A stretch of 64,000 bases of DNA. Source: Nitrospirillum viridazoti. GTDB lineage: Bacteria > Pseudomonadota > Alphaproteobacteria > Azospirillales > Azospirillaceae. The notes below the pieces were generated by a model. It did no database searches. It saw nothing but the letters and a program-made list of their open reading frames with translations, and was not told where the DNA came from. Below, piece by piece: positions 50,593 through 58,938 of this stretch (position 1 is the stretch's first letter; the number at the start of each line of letters is the position of its first letter). The stretch is from NCBI RefSeq assembly GCF_007827975.1, contig NZ_VITT01000034.1; one strand, given 5' to 3'. The position numbers and the translations under genes are program-made.

Positions 50593-51045
50593 ATGACCGC
50601 CACCCCGCCCGCCCCGGCCCCCACCCCGGCCGTGCCTGAGCTGTTCGCCGCCGCAGCGGCCGCGCGCGGCCATGCCCACGCGCCCTATTCCCGTTTCCTG
50701 GTGGGGGCGGCCCTGCGCACGCCGGACGGCGCCGTCTTCGCCGGCGGCAACGTGGAAAACGCAGCCTATCCGCAGGGCCAGTGCGCGGAGGCCAGCGCCA
50801 TCGGCGCCATGGTGGCGGGCGGAAAGAAGCGCATCGCCGAGATCGTGGTCATCGGCGCGCCGGCCGACCCGTCCGCCGACACGTCGGGCCTGTGCACGCC
50901 CTGCGGCGGCTGCCGCCAGCGCCTGCGCGAATTCTCCACGCCCGACACCCTGATCCATGTGGCCGGGCCGGAGGGGGTGCGCGCCACCTTCACCATGGAC
51001 CAGCTGCTGCCCTTCTCCTTTGGGCCGGACAACCTCAGTTTCTAA
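50593..51045 (+). CDS. cdd: Cytidine deaminase
   Basis: This 150-residue enzyme deaminates cytidine and deoxycytidine. The zinc site is formed by GQCAEASAIG (Cys and catalytic Glu) and CTPCGGCRQRLREFS (two Cys). The GNVENAAYP block binds nucleoside. It is the small homotetrameric type. The ATG at 50593 follows AGGAG at a spacing of ten bases; the longer reading from 50512 is rejected. It leads the salvage series cdd-deoC-deoA and is 12 bases upstream of deoC. Confidence 0.95.
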   Translation: MTATPPAPAPTPAVPELFAAAAAARGHAHAPYSRFLVGAALRTPDGAVFAGGNVENAAYPQGQCAEASAIGAMVAGGKKRIAEIVVIGAPADPSADTSGLCTPCGGCRQRLREFSTPDTLIHVAGPEGVRATFTMDQLLPFSFGPDNLSF

Positions 51046-51057
51046 TCTGGTAGCGCC

Positions 51058-51867
51058 ATGACCGATCCCCAGTCGCCAGAAGGAAAGGCCCTGGCCCGCC
51101 GCGCCCTGCCGCTGCTGGACCTGACGAGCCTGAACGAGGAAGAGGACGAGGCCACGACCGACGCGCTGTGCGCCCGGGCCGTCAGCCCGGCGGGCCGCGT
51201 GGCCGCCGTCTGCCTGTGGCCCAGCTTCGTCCCCCAGGCGCGCGCGCGGCTGGCCGGCACGGGCGTGCGCATCGCCACGGTGGTGAATTTCCCCGGCGGC
51301 AGCCTGTCACCGGAAAAGGTGGCGGAGCAGACGCTGGCCGCCCTGGCCGACGGCGCCGACGAGATCGACGTGGTCATCCCCTATCACAGCATCATGCACT
51401 ACCCCAACAGCACCCAGCCGGATGAGGTGCTGGCCGCCACGCGCGAGGCGGCGGGCGATGCCGTCATGAAGGTCATCCTGGAAACCGGCAGCCTGGCCAA
51501 GCCCGTCTTCATCGAAAGGGCGGTGGAGATCGCCGTGCGCAACGGCGCCGATTTCCTGAAGACCTCCACCGGCAAGGTGCAGATCGGCGCCACCCTGGGG
51601 GCCGCCCGCATCATGCTGGAGGCCTGCCGCGACAGCCTGAAGCCGGACGACGACGGCAATCCTCGCCGGCCCGTGGGCTTCAAGGCCTCCGGCGGCATCC
51701 GCGACCTGGATGGGGCGCGGGACTATCTGGCGCTGGCCGACAAGATCTGCGGTCCCGGCTGGGTCAGCCCCGCCACCTTCCGCTTCGGCGCCTCGGGCCT
51801 GCTGGATGCCCTGCTGGCGGCCCTGGGCCAGGGCGACGGCCGGTCGGCGGCTACCAGCGGGTATTGA
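51058..51867 (+). CDS. deoC: Deoxyribose-phosphate aldolase
   Basis: This 269-residue class I aldolase cleaves 2-deoxyribose 5-phosphate into glyceraldehyde 3-phosphate and acetaldehyde. It has VVNFPGGSLSPEK, EIDVVIPYHSIM, MKVILETGSL and the Schiff-base Lys in FLKTSTGKVQIGATL. KASGGIRD follows. The assignment is strong. It takes deoxyribose phosphate that would arise from deoA products after a phosphopentomutase step. It is 12 bases after cdd and 67 before deoA. Confidence 0.95.
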   Translation: MTDPQSPEGKALARRALPLLDLTSLNEEEDEATTDALCARAVSPAGRVAAVCLWPSFVPQARARLAGTGVRIATVVNFPGGSLSPEKVAEQTLAALADGADEIDVVIPYHSIMHYPNSTQPDEVLAATREAAGDAVMKVILETGSLAKPVFIERAVEIAVRNGADFLKTSTGKVQIGATLGAARIMLEACRDSLKPDDDGNPRRPVGFKASGGIRDLDGARDYLALADKICGPGWVSPATFRFGASGLLDALLAALGQGDGRSAATSGY

Positions 51868-51934
51868 ACCCCTTTCATCGATCCTTCCGCGCCGCCCCTC
51901 CGGCGGACGCCCCCATTCGCGAACGGACCATCCC

Positions 51935-53257
51935 ATGCTTCCCCAAGAAATCATCCGCCAGAAGCGTGACGGCGGCCGCCTGGCCGCCGCGGACATCACC
52001 GACTTCGTGCGCGGCCTGACCGATGGACGCGTCACCGAGGGCCAGGCCGCCGCCTTCGCCATGGCCGTCTATTTCCAAGGGCTGGAGATGGAGGAGCGCG
52101 TGGCCCTGACCCGCGCCATGACCCAGTCCGGCACGGTGATGGAATGGCGGTCGCAGAACCTGCCGGGCCCCATCCTGGACAAGCATTCCACCGGCGGCGT
52201 CGGCGACAAGGTCAGCCTGCTGCTGGCGCCCCTGGTGGCGGCCTGCGGCGGCTTCGTGCCCATGCTGTCCGGCCGGGGCCTGGGCCACACCGGCGGCACC
52301 TTCGACAAGATGGAGAGCATCCCCGGCTATGTCGTGCAGCCGGACCTGCAGAGGCTGCGCCAGGTGGTGCGCGAGGTGGGCTGCGCCGTCATCGGCGCCA
52401 CGTCCGACCTGGCGCCGGCCGACCGCCGCCTCTATTCCATCCGCGACGTGACCGCGACGGTGGAAAGCATCGACCTCATCACCGCCTCCATCCTGTCCAA
52501 GAAGCTGGCCGCGGGGCTGGACGGCCTGGTCATGGACGTGAAGTTCGGCAGCGGCGCCTTCATGGCCCAATACGATGACGCCCAGGCCCTGGCCCGCAGC
52601 ATCGCCAGCGTGGCGCGGGGCGCCGGCCTGCCCACCGTGTCGCTGCTGACCGACATGAACGAGGTGCTGGGCACCACCGCCGGCAACGCGGTGGAGGTGG
52701 CGGAGTGCGTGGCCATCCTGAAGGGCGAGGCGCCGGAGGCCCGCCTGTGGGACGTGACGCGGGAGCTGACGGCCGAGCTGGTGCTGCTGGGCAACCTTGC
52801 CGCGGATCTGGATGAGGCGCGGGCCAAGGTGGACCGGGCCCTGGCCGACGGCAGCGCCGCCGACCGCTTCAGCCGCATGGTGACCGCCCTGGGCGGCCCG
52901 GCCGACTTCCTGGAACGGTCGGACAGCTACCTGGCGGCGGCACCGGTGGTGCGCGACATCCATGCGGCGGAAGCGGGCACTGTCACCGCCGTGGACACCC
53001 GCGCCGTCGGCATCGCCGTGGTGGCCCTGGGCGGCGGCCGCACCCGGCCGCAGGACGGCGTGGACCATCGCGTCGGCTTCACCGGCATCGCCGGCCTGGG
53101 CGATCAGGTCGACCCCACCGGCCGGCCGCTGGCGCGCGTGCACGCCGCCACCGAGGCGGACGCCGACGCCGCCGTGGCCGCTTTGCGCCAGGCGTTCACC
53201 CTCGACACCGGCGCGGCCCGGCGCGGCCCCACGGTGACGGAGCGCATCGTCGGCTGA
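51935..53257 (+). CDS. deoA: Thymidine phosphorylase
   Basis: This 440-residue enzyme phosphorolyses thymidine to thymine and deoxyribose 1-phosphate. Typical blocks are MLPQEIIRQKRDGG, the phosphate-binding KHSTGGVGDKVSLLLAP, SGRGLGHTGGTFDKMESIPGY and MDVKFGSGAFM. The ATG at 51935 is used, since an upstream in-frame reading overlaps deoC; the ribosome-binding site is weak (ACGGAC). It ends the cdd-deoC-deoA set and is followed by two hairpins. Confidence 0.95.
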   Translation: MLPQEIIRQKRDGGRLAAADITDFVRGLTDGRVTEGQAAAFAMAVYFQGLEMEERVALTRAMTQSGTVMEWRSQNLPGPILDKHSTGGVGDKVSLLLAPLVAACGGFVPMLSGRGLGHTGGTFDKMESIPGYVVQPDLQRLRQVVREVGCAVIGATSDLAPADRRLYSIRDVTATVESIDLITASILSKKLAAGLDGLVMDVKFGSGAFMAQYDDAQALARSIASVARGAGLPTVSLLTDMNEVLGTTAGNAVEVAECVAILKGEAPEARLWDVTRELTAELVLLGNLAADLDEARAKVDRALADGSAADRFSRMVTALGGPADFLERSDSYLAAAPVVRDIHAAEAGTVTAVDTRAVGIAVVALGGGRTRPQDGVDHRVGFTGIAGLGDQVDPTGRPLARVHAATEADADAAVAALRQAFTLDTGAARRGPTVTERIVG

Positions 53258-53262
53258 TCGCC

Positions 53263-53308
53263 CGGCCCGGTGCCCCGGCCATCCTTGGCTAAAGCGGGCA
53301 CCGGGCCG
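53263..53308 (+). terminator. 13-bp inverted repeat just after deoA
   Basis: CGGCCCGGTGCCC (53263-53275) and GGGCACCGGGCCG (53296-53308) are exact complements separated by 20 bases. It starts six bases past the deoA stop. No T-tract follows, so it may act together with the next hairpin. Confidence 0.65.
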
Positions 53309-53320
53309 TAGCACCCATGT

Positions 53321-53349
53321 ATCAGGGGGGCGCGACCGCCCCCTGATTT
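53321..53349 (+). terminator. Rho-independent terminator of the nucleoside operon
   Basis: ATCAGGGGG-GCG (53321-53332) pairs with CGCCCCCTGAT (53337-53347) with one bulged G and a CGAC loop, followed by TTTC. It is the second hairpin after deoA and a good terminator. Confidence 0.75.
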
Positions 53350-53578
53350 CAGAACTCGCCGGCAGGGAATACCAGCAGGTCTTGGCGGCTTGACCGCCAC
53401 TATCGGGGGCATCCTTTCGGATCCGGCCGCCTGTTCTGGCATTTATTGCATTCTTGACGGTAAACGGCCATGATTCGCCCGCGTCGTTGGGCTGTCGGAA
53501 TGACCACCCGCGGCTCATTCCCTGGTCCCCTGAGACGCCGGCCCGCCGGCCCTCGCCGCCTTGAAGTCCGCCGCCCCC

Positions 53579-54565
53579 ATGGCCACCGATCTCAGCAAGA
53601 TCCAGACCCTGCTGGTTGATGCCGACCTGAACACCCGGCGCATCCTGCGCGCCATGCTGGCCCGCATGGGCATGGACAAGGTGACGGACCATGCCAACCT
53701 GGCTGAGGCCGCCGGCAGCCCGGCCACCATAGATCTGGTCATCCTGGATGCCGACCAGGCGGAGGGGGCCGCCCTGCGCTGGATCCACGCCATCCGCCAC
53801 GGCCTGACGACGCTGAACCCCTTCGTGGGCGCCATCGTCATGACCTGGAACCCCACACAGCAGATGATGATCCGCTTCGCCGGTTCCGGCGCGGACGACA
53901 TCCTGGTGAAGCCCTATTCGCCCAAGCAGGTGCAAGACCGGCTGGTCAACCTGATCGAGAACCGCAAGAAGTTCGTCGTCACCAGCGACTATATCGGTCC
54001 GGACCGCCGCCGCAGCCCCCGCGAGGGACAGGTGGTGCAGCTGATCGATGTGCCCAACCCCCTGCGCCTGAAGTGCACGGGGGAGTTCGACCGCGTGAAC
54101 ATCCATGAACTGACGGCCCACGCCGCCCAGGTCATCGATTCGGAAAAGGTCATCCGCCACGGCTTCCAGGTGGCGTTCCTGGTGGAATTCGCCCTGCCCG
54201 GTCTGTCGGTGCACCCGCCGGAAAAGCGCGCCATGGACCACGCCCTGCGGGCGGCCCATGTGCTGGAAGACCTGGAGCGGCGCCTGCCCCCGGGGGAGCT
54301 GCGGCTGGAGGCCACCACCCACATCCGCCGCATGGAAAACCTGCTGGGCATCCTGAAGACCCGTGGCACCCTGCCCGCCGACGAGGTGGAGGCGCTGCGC
54401 CGCGAGGCCCACGCCCTGATGGGCCTGACCAGCCGGGTGGACGATCCGGAAAAGCGCATGAACGAGGTGCTGGCCGCCGTCGTCGGTTATCGCACCCGGC
54501 TGGATCAGCTGACCCTGGCCAAGACCGCCGAGGCAGCGGCCTCCGCCGGCGGCGCCGGCGCGTAG
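53579..54565 (+). CDS. Receiver-domain response regulator with unknown output region
   Basis: This 328-residue protein has a receiver (residues 1-125). The acid residue lies in TLLVDADLNTRRIL, the phosphoacceptor Asp in LVILDADQAEG, Thr in VMTWNP and Lys in LVKPYSP. The hinge contains YIGPDRRR, a motif shared by several alphaproteobacterial receivers. The last 180 residues are helical with no recognised output domain (DNA-binding, GGDEF or phosphatase). The ATG at 53579 is used rather than a TTG at 53561. Linkage to the motility genes suggests a signalling role; no cognate kinase is adjacent. Confidence 0.72.
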   Translation: MATDLSKIQTLLVDADLNTRRILRAMLARMGMDKVTDHANLAEAAGSPATIDLVILDADQAEGAALRWIHAIRHGLTTLNPFVGAIVMTWNPTQQMMIRFAGSGADDILVKPYSPKQVQDRLVNLIENRKKFVVTSDYIGPDRRRSPREGQVVQLIDVPNPLRLKCTGEFDRVNIHELTAHAAQVIDSEKVIRHGFQVAFLVEFALPGLSVHPPEKRAMDHALRAAHVLEDLERRLPPGELRLEATTHIRRMENLLGILKTRGTLPADEVEALRREAHALMGLTSRVDDPEKRMNEVLAAVVGYRTRLDQLTLAKTAEAAASAGGAGA

Positions 54566-54682
54566 GCCCCCTGCGGCACCAAGACTGCGGCATAAGCCCG
54601 CCGGGGTCCAAGCCGGTGGCGCCCCTGGGCCCACCCACGGTATGGTTGCCGCCCGCCCATCCCCGAGCCGTCCCCGAAGCCC

Positions 54683-55816
54683 ATGGCCCCGCACGACCAC
54701 GACCATCCCAAGTCCGCCCCGGCGCACGGCCATGACCACGAACATGACCACGAACATGACCACGGCCATGACTGCACGGGGCATGACCATGGGCATGACC
54801 ACCACGACCACGGCCCCAATGGGCATGATCATCACGGGCATGATCATGACGACCACGACGGTCATGATCATGGCCAGGATCACGATGGCCACGACCACCA
54901 TGGCCACAGCCATGGGCTGGGCGGCCACCACCACGCCGCCCCGGCCGACGCCGGCACGGCCTTCGCCATCGGCATCGCGCTGAACCTGGCCTATGTGGGG
55001 GCGGAGGCGTTCTACGGCTTCGTCAGCAACTCGCTGGCCCTGCTGGCCGACGCCGGTCACAACCTGTCCGACGTGCTGGGCCTGGCCGCCAGCTGGGTGG
55101 CGGTGATCCTGGCGCGGCGCCGCCCCTCCAGCCGCTATACCTACGGCCTGGGCGGCAGCTCCATCCTGGCGGCGCTGGCCAACGCGGTGGCGCTGCTGCT
55201 GGTCACCGGCGGCATCGCCTGGGAAGCGGTGCGCCGCTTCACCGAACCCGAGCCCTCCGCCCCCACCATCATGATGTGGGTGGCGGCCGGCGGCATATTG
55301 GTCAATGGCGGCACGGCCCTGCTGTTCATGCGCGGGTCGGAGCATGACCTGAACCTGCGCGGCGCCTTCCTGCACCTGGCGTCCGACGCCCTGGTCACGC
55401 TGGGCGTGGTCATCGCCGGCGCCCTGATCCTGTGGACGGGCTGGAACTGGCTGGACCCGGTCATCAGCCTGGTCATCAGCGTGGTCATCGTGCTGGGCAC
55501 CTGGTCGCTGCTGCGCGAATCGCTGAACCTGGCCCTGGACGCCGTGCCGGCCGGGGTGGATCTCGCCGCCGTGCGCGCCTATCTGGCGGCCTTGCCCGGC
55601 GTGGCGGAGGTGCACGACCTGCACGTCTGGGCGCTCAGCACCACCGACACGGCCCTGACCGCCCACCTGGTGCGCCCCGACAATCGCGACGGCGACCAGC
55701 TGCTGGCGCAAGTCTGCCGCGAGTTGAAAACCCGCTTCCGCATCAACCACGCCACCGTCCAGGTGGAAACCGGCCACGGCGAACCCTGCGCCCTGGCCCC
55801 GGATAGTGTGGTTTAA
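54683..55816 (+). CDS. Cation diffusion facilitator with histidine-rich N-terminus
   Basis: This 377-residue CDF exporter has about 90 N-terminal residues that are mainly His, Asp and Gly, forming a metal-binding tail. Six membrane helices with HxxxD metal sites follow (AHNL-SD in TM2, LHLASDA in TM5). A C-terminal cytoplasmic ferredoxin-like domain ends VQVETGHGEPC. It is of the ZitB/CzcD type that exports Zn2+ and similar cations. The run of HDH repeats is unusually long (over 30 His) and mirrors DNA with CATGAC repeats. The substrate metal is not proven. Confidence 0.9.
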   Translation: MAPHDHDHPKSAPAHGHDHEHDHEHDHGHDCTGHDHGHDHHDHGPNGHDHHGHDHDDHDGHDHGQDHDGHDHHGHSHGLGGHHHAAPADAGTAFAIGIALNLAYVGAEAFYGFVSNSLALLADAGHNLSDVLGLAASWVAVILARRRPSSRYTYGLGGSSILAALANAVALLLVTGGIAWEAVRRFTEPEPSAPTIMMWVAAGGILVNGGTALLFMRGSEHDLNLRGAFLHLASDALVTLGVVIAGALILWTGWNWLDPVISLVISVVIVLGTWSLLRESLNLALDAVPAGVDLAAVRAYLAALPGVAEVHDLHVWALSTTDTALTAHLVRPDNRDGDQLLAQVCRELKTRFRINHATVQVETGHGEPCALAPDSVV

Positions 55817-55822
55817 TCCCCT

Positions 55823-56185
55823 CTACTCTTCATCCTTATGGCACGACGCCTTGGTCGTTCCGCCGGCCTCGCACAGCATGCCGGTCGAGGATCTGAAGTT
55901 GCCGCCGGCTACACGGCGCATGCTGACGCCGTTGCTGAACTGCACCCAGCTGCCGGCGCCCCAATGGGCGGTGATGCCGTTGGAGAAGGACAGGTTGCCG
56001 TCCGGCAGGCGGGAGACCACCACGCCGTTGTCGTAGTGGATGACGCCCTTGTCCTCCGTCGCCGACAGGCCGTTGGTGCATTCCACCACCATTGGGGCCG
56101 CCACCTGGTCCTTTTGCTCACAGAAGAAAGGGGTCTTGCCGCCGGTCAGCACCAGGGCGTAGACGGCGACCTCAAGGACGGTCAT
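55823..56185 (-). CDS. Small hypothetical protein
   Basis: The 120-residue protein has a weakly hydrophobic N-terminus (residues 1-16, possibly a signal segment) and several short beta-like repeats, each with NG: CTNGLSA, HYDNGVVVSRLPDGNLSFSNGI and SWVQFSNGVSMRR. No family is recognised. It contains four Cys (positions about 22, 36, 104, 114), suggesting disulphide bonds if exported. It stands alone, ending six bases from the convergent CDF gene. Confidence 0.55.
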   Translation of the reverse strand: MTVLEVAVYALVLTGGKTPFFCEQKDQVAAPMVVECTNGLSATEDKGVIHYDNGVVVSRLPDGNLSFSNGITAHWGAGSWVQFSNGVSMRRVAGGNFRSSTGMLCEAGGTTKASCHKDEE

Positions 56186-56252
56186 GGGGCCTCTTACGGG
56201 AAAATGAGGATGAGATGCGCCATTTTCCGCCTATCCCCGTTTCCCGTCAATT

Positions 56253-57023
56253 TCAGGACGCCCGGGTAGCGACCATGAACAGCCGGCGGAAGGGGAACAG
56301 GGTGCGGCCGTTGGCGCGGCGCGGGTAGGCGGAGGCCAGGGCCGCACGGTAGCGCTCCGTGAAATCCGCCAGTTCGGCGCCCTGCAGCGTTTCCAGCACG
56401 GGCAGCATGGCGGTGGCCTTGGTCCATTCCAGGACGGGATCGGGGCCGTCGAGCACGTGCAGATACTCCGTCTCCCACACATCCACGTGGGCGGCGATGG
56501 GGACCAGCCAGTCGTAATACTGCGCGGGATCATGCACCGGCGCCTCGCGCAGCTTGCCCGCCAGCGCCGCCGCCCAGGGCCCCTCCTCCGCCACCTGGCG
56601 CAGCAGGGCGTGGGAGGGGGAGGCGAAGTTGCGCGGCATCTGCACCGCCATCACGCCGCCGGGCGCCACGCCCCTGAGCAGGCGGGGGAACAGGGTCCCG
56701 TGCCCCTCCACCCACTGCAGGGCGGCGTTGGAAAACAGCACATCCACCGGCGCCTTGGGCGTCCAGTGGCGGATGTCGCCCAGTTCCCAGGCGACACGGG
56801 CGTCCAGCAGGGCGGCACGCCCCAGCATGGCGGCGGAACTGTCGACGCCCGCCACCTCCGCCGCCGACCAGCGGTTGGCCAGCGCCATGGTCAGCTTCCC
56901 CGCGCCGCAGCCCAAATCCACCACGGTGGCAGGCTTGCACGGCGGCAAGGCCGCGATGAGGTCATGCCCCGGGCGGGCGCGGGCCGCCTCGAACAAACCG
57001 TACTGCGCGGGATCCCAGGCCAT
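56253..57023 (-). CDS. tam: Trans-aconitate 2-methyltransferase
   Basis: This 256-residue S-adenosylmethionine-dependent methyltransferase starts MAWDPAQYGLFEAARARPGHDL and has VDLGCGAGKLTMALA (motif I) and DVLFSNAALQWVEGH (motif IV). The W-x-P-x-Q-Y start and these motifs are diagnostic of Tam, which methylates trans-aconitate, a by-product that inhibits aconitase. The start at 57023 is chosen since the long upstream reading is not conserved. The length equals the E. coli protein (252). Confidence 0.93.
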   Translation of the reverse strand: MAWDPAQYGLFEAARARPGHDLIAALPPCKPATVVDLGCGAGKLTMALANRWSAAEVAGVDSSAAMLGRAALLDARVAWELGDIRHWTPKAPVDVLFSNAALQWVEGHGTLFPRLLRGVAPGGVMAVQMPRNFASPSHALLRQVAEEGPWAAALAGKLREAPVHDPAQYYDWLVPIAAHVDVWETEYLHVLDGPDPVLEWTKATAMLPVLETLQGAELADFTERYRAALASAYPRRANGRTLFPFRRLFMVATRAS

Positions 57024-57097
57024 GGGCCCCTCCTTCGTCTTGATATCCACTTTATAAGTAGGATCCGAATCGCCGGAACGCGATATGGGAACGCGAC

Positions 57098-57880
57098 TCA
57101 GGCACCACGCCGCCAATGGCGAATCGCCACCGGCGCCAGGGCCAGCAGCACCAGCAGGGCCAGGGGCCCGCCCACCTCGGGCCGCAGCACCAGCCCCAGG
57201 CCCGGCCGCTCCCCCGCCGCCAGCAGCGCCGGCAGCCGCGCGCCCAGCAAGGCATAGAGGAATTGCGGCGGATAGGCGCCCAGGCCCGTGCCGATGATGA
57301 AGATGGGAATCGGCATGCGAATCGCCGCCGCCAGCACGTTGATGGCGGAAAACGGCATGATCGGCAGCAGGCGCAACACCAGGATGACGGCCCAGGGCTG
57401 GTTCGCGACCGGGGTCAGCCAGCCGGGCAGCCTCCCCGCCAGCCCACCCACGCCGGCCCGGCGCAGGGCCAGGAAGACCAAGGTGCCGCCAAGGGTGCCG
57501 CCCGCCACGGAGAGCAGCGCCCCCAGGCCGGCGCCGAAGGCATAACCCGCCGCCAGGCTGACCACCGTGGCCGCCGGCAGGGACAAGGCGGCCACGCCCA
57601 GCGCCACGCCGAACAATGCCGCCGCCGCCCAGCCGGGATGGCCGGCGACAAAGGCGGAGAGATCCGCCAGCCGGCCGGACAGGGCCTCCACCGTCAACCA
57701 GTGGTGCCCGCCGGTCCCCAGCACCACAATAAGTCCCGCCACTAAAAGGCCAAGGGGCGCCAGCCGCCGTATCCAAGACACCAGCGGGCGAGCTGGACGG
57801 CCGGCGCCAGAGCTTTCATAATCGTCGGACGCCCTCTCCACAGGCAATGCGGCCATCCTTTCGACGTGGAACAGGCGCAT
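57098..57880 (-). CDS. TVP38/TMEM64 family membrane protein
   Basis: This 260-residue inner-membrane protein has about six helices. It contains the family block ALSLPAATVVSLAAGYAFGAGLGALLSVAGGTLGGTLVFLALRR (residues about 95-140) and the second core segment LRLLPIMPFSAINVLAAAIRMP. The family (SNARE-associated, DedA-like) includes YdjX/YdjZ, of unclear function. The ATG at 57880 has GGAG nearby; ATG 57856 is also possible. It is divergent from rpmH. Confidence 0.85.
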   Translation of the reverse strand: MRLFHVERMAALPVERASDDYESSGAGRPARPLVSWIRRLAPLGLLVAGLIVVLGTGGHHWLTVEALSGRLADLSAFVAGHPGWAAAALFGVALGVAALSLPAATVVSLAAGYAFGAGLGALLSVAGGTLGGTLVFLALRRAGVGGLAGRLPGWLTPVANQPWAVILVLRLLPIMPFSAINVLAAAIRMPIPIFIIGTGLGAYPPQFLYALLGARLPALLAAGERPGLGLVLRPEVGGPLALLVLLALAPVAIRHWRRGA

Positions 57881-57949
57881 TGACTCCGCGCCGGGCCGCC
57901 ACTATACAACGCCCTTCCATTTTCCAGTTTTATATCCGGAGTATCAGTC

Positions 57950-58084
57950 GTGAAGCGTACGTTCCAGCCGAGCAAGCTCGTGCGTGCCCGCCGCCATGGC
58001 TTCCGCGCCCGCATGGCGACCCCCGGCGGTCGCAAGGTGCTGGCCCGCCGTCGCGCCCAGGGCCGCAAGCGTCTCTCCGCCTAA
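57950..58084 (+). CDS. rpmH: 50S ribosomal protein L34
   Basis: This 44-residue L34 starts with GTG at 57950 and reads VKRTFQPSKLVRARRHGFRA, then TPGGRKVLARRRAQGRKRLSA, the full conserved protein. It lies 10 bases before rnpA, the universal rpmH-rnpA pair. Upstream, GGAG lies about nine bases before the GTG. In bacteria with dnaA nearby, rpmH marks the origin region, but dnaA is not in this window. Confidence 0.96.
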   Translation: MKRTFQPSKLVRARRHGFRARMATPGGRKVLARRRAQGRKRLSA

Positions 58085-58093
58085 GGCAGGGAG

Positions 58094-58549
58094 ATGGCGC
58101 CCCGGCGCATAGCCGTGGTGGGGCGCCTCTTGAAACGGTCGGAGTTTCTGGCCGTTGCCGGGGCGCGCCGTAAATGGGCAACCCCCGGCCTGATTTTGCA
58201 AGCCCGTGCCCACGACGATCGCCAGCGGCCCGCCGCCGGCGACGTTTTGGTGCGCGTGGGCTTTACCGCCAGCAAGAAGGTTGGCAACGCCGTCAAGCGC
58301 AACCGCGCCCGCCGACGCCTTCGGGCGGCCGTGCGGGCCGTGCTGGCCCTTCATGGCAAGCCCAACAACGATTTCGTCGTCATCGCGCGCAGCGAAACCG
58401 TGACCCGGCGTTACGCCGATCTGTTGGCTGACCTGACCCTGGCCTTGAAAAAGCTGGGCGCCTGGACCGAGGGCGCCCAGGCTTTCGCCATGCCCGCGCC
58501 CCAGCCGGCGGGGCCGGACGCCGGCCCCGACAGCCCGGCGGCGCCATGA
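58094..58549 (+). CDS. rnpA: Ribonuclease P protein component
   Basis: This 151-residue protein subunit of RNase P helps the RNA cut the 5' leader from precursor tRNAs. It has RVGFTASKKVGNAVKRNRARRRLRAAVRAV, which is the conserved RNR motif, and an acidic, proline-rich tail. The length is a little above the usual 110-130, due to the tail. The start is ATG 58094, 10 bases after rpmH. yidD follows ten bases later. Confidence 0.95.
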   Translation: MAPRRIAVVGRLLKRSEFLAVAGARRKWATPGLILQARAHDDRQRPAAGDVLVRVGFTASKKVGNAVKRNRARRRLRAAVRAVLALHGKPNNDFVVIARSETVTRRYADLLADLTLALKKLGAWTEGAQAFAMPAPQPAGPDAGPDSPAAP

Positions 58550-58559
58550 GCCCCTTGTC

Positions 58560-58871
58560 ATGAGTCCCCTGGCCCGCGTCCTGCGCCTGCCCATCCATCT
58601 CTACCGGCTGTTGCTGGCGCCCCTGCTGGGCCCGCGCTGCCGGTTCGAGCCCAGCTGCTCGGCCTATGCGCTTGAGGCCTTGGCGGTGCACGGCGGGCTG
58701 AAGGGCGGCTGGCTGGCGGTGCGCCGTATCGCCCGCTGCCATCCCTGGAGCGACGGGGGACTGGATCCGGTGCCGCCGGCGGACCATATGCCGCCCAAAT
58801 CATCGCATTTCCGGCGTCATTCGCCTGACATTCAATGCTGCCATATGGACGGGGGACGCGCGGCCCGTTAG
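58560..58871 (+). CDS. yidD: Membrane protein insertion efficiency factor YidD
   Basis: The 103-residue protein contains the family core LYRLLLAPLLGPRCRFEPSCSAYALEAL, in which CRFEPSCS is diagnostic, then AVRRIARCHPWSDGG. YidD aids YidC-dependent insertion of inner-membrane proteins. It lies between rnpA and yidC, the canonical order. The C-terminal part is longer than usual by about 20 residues (CCHMDGGRAAR) and less conserved. Confidence 0.94.
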   Translation: MSPLARVLRLPIHLYRLLLAPLLGPRCRFEPSCSAYALEALAVHGGLKGGWLAVRRIARCHPWSDGGLDPVPPADHMPPKSSHFRRHSPDIQCCHMDGGRAAR

Positions 58872-58938
58872 GGTCCTGCCGCCGTTTGTTTCCAGAGTTG
58901 CCGTCATCGCCGGCCCGGGTCGTGTGGGAAGTGAATAC

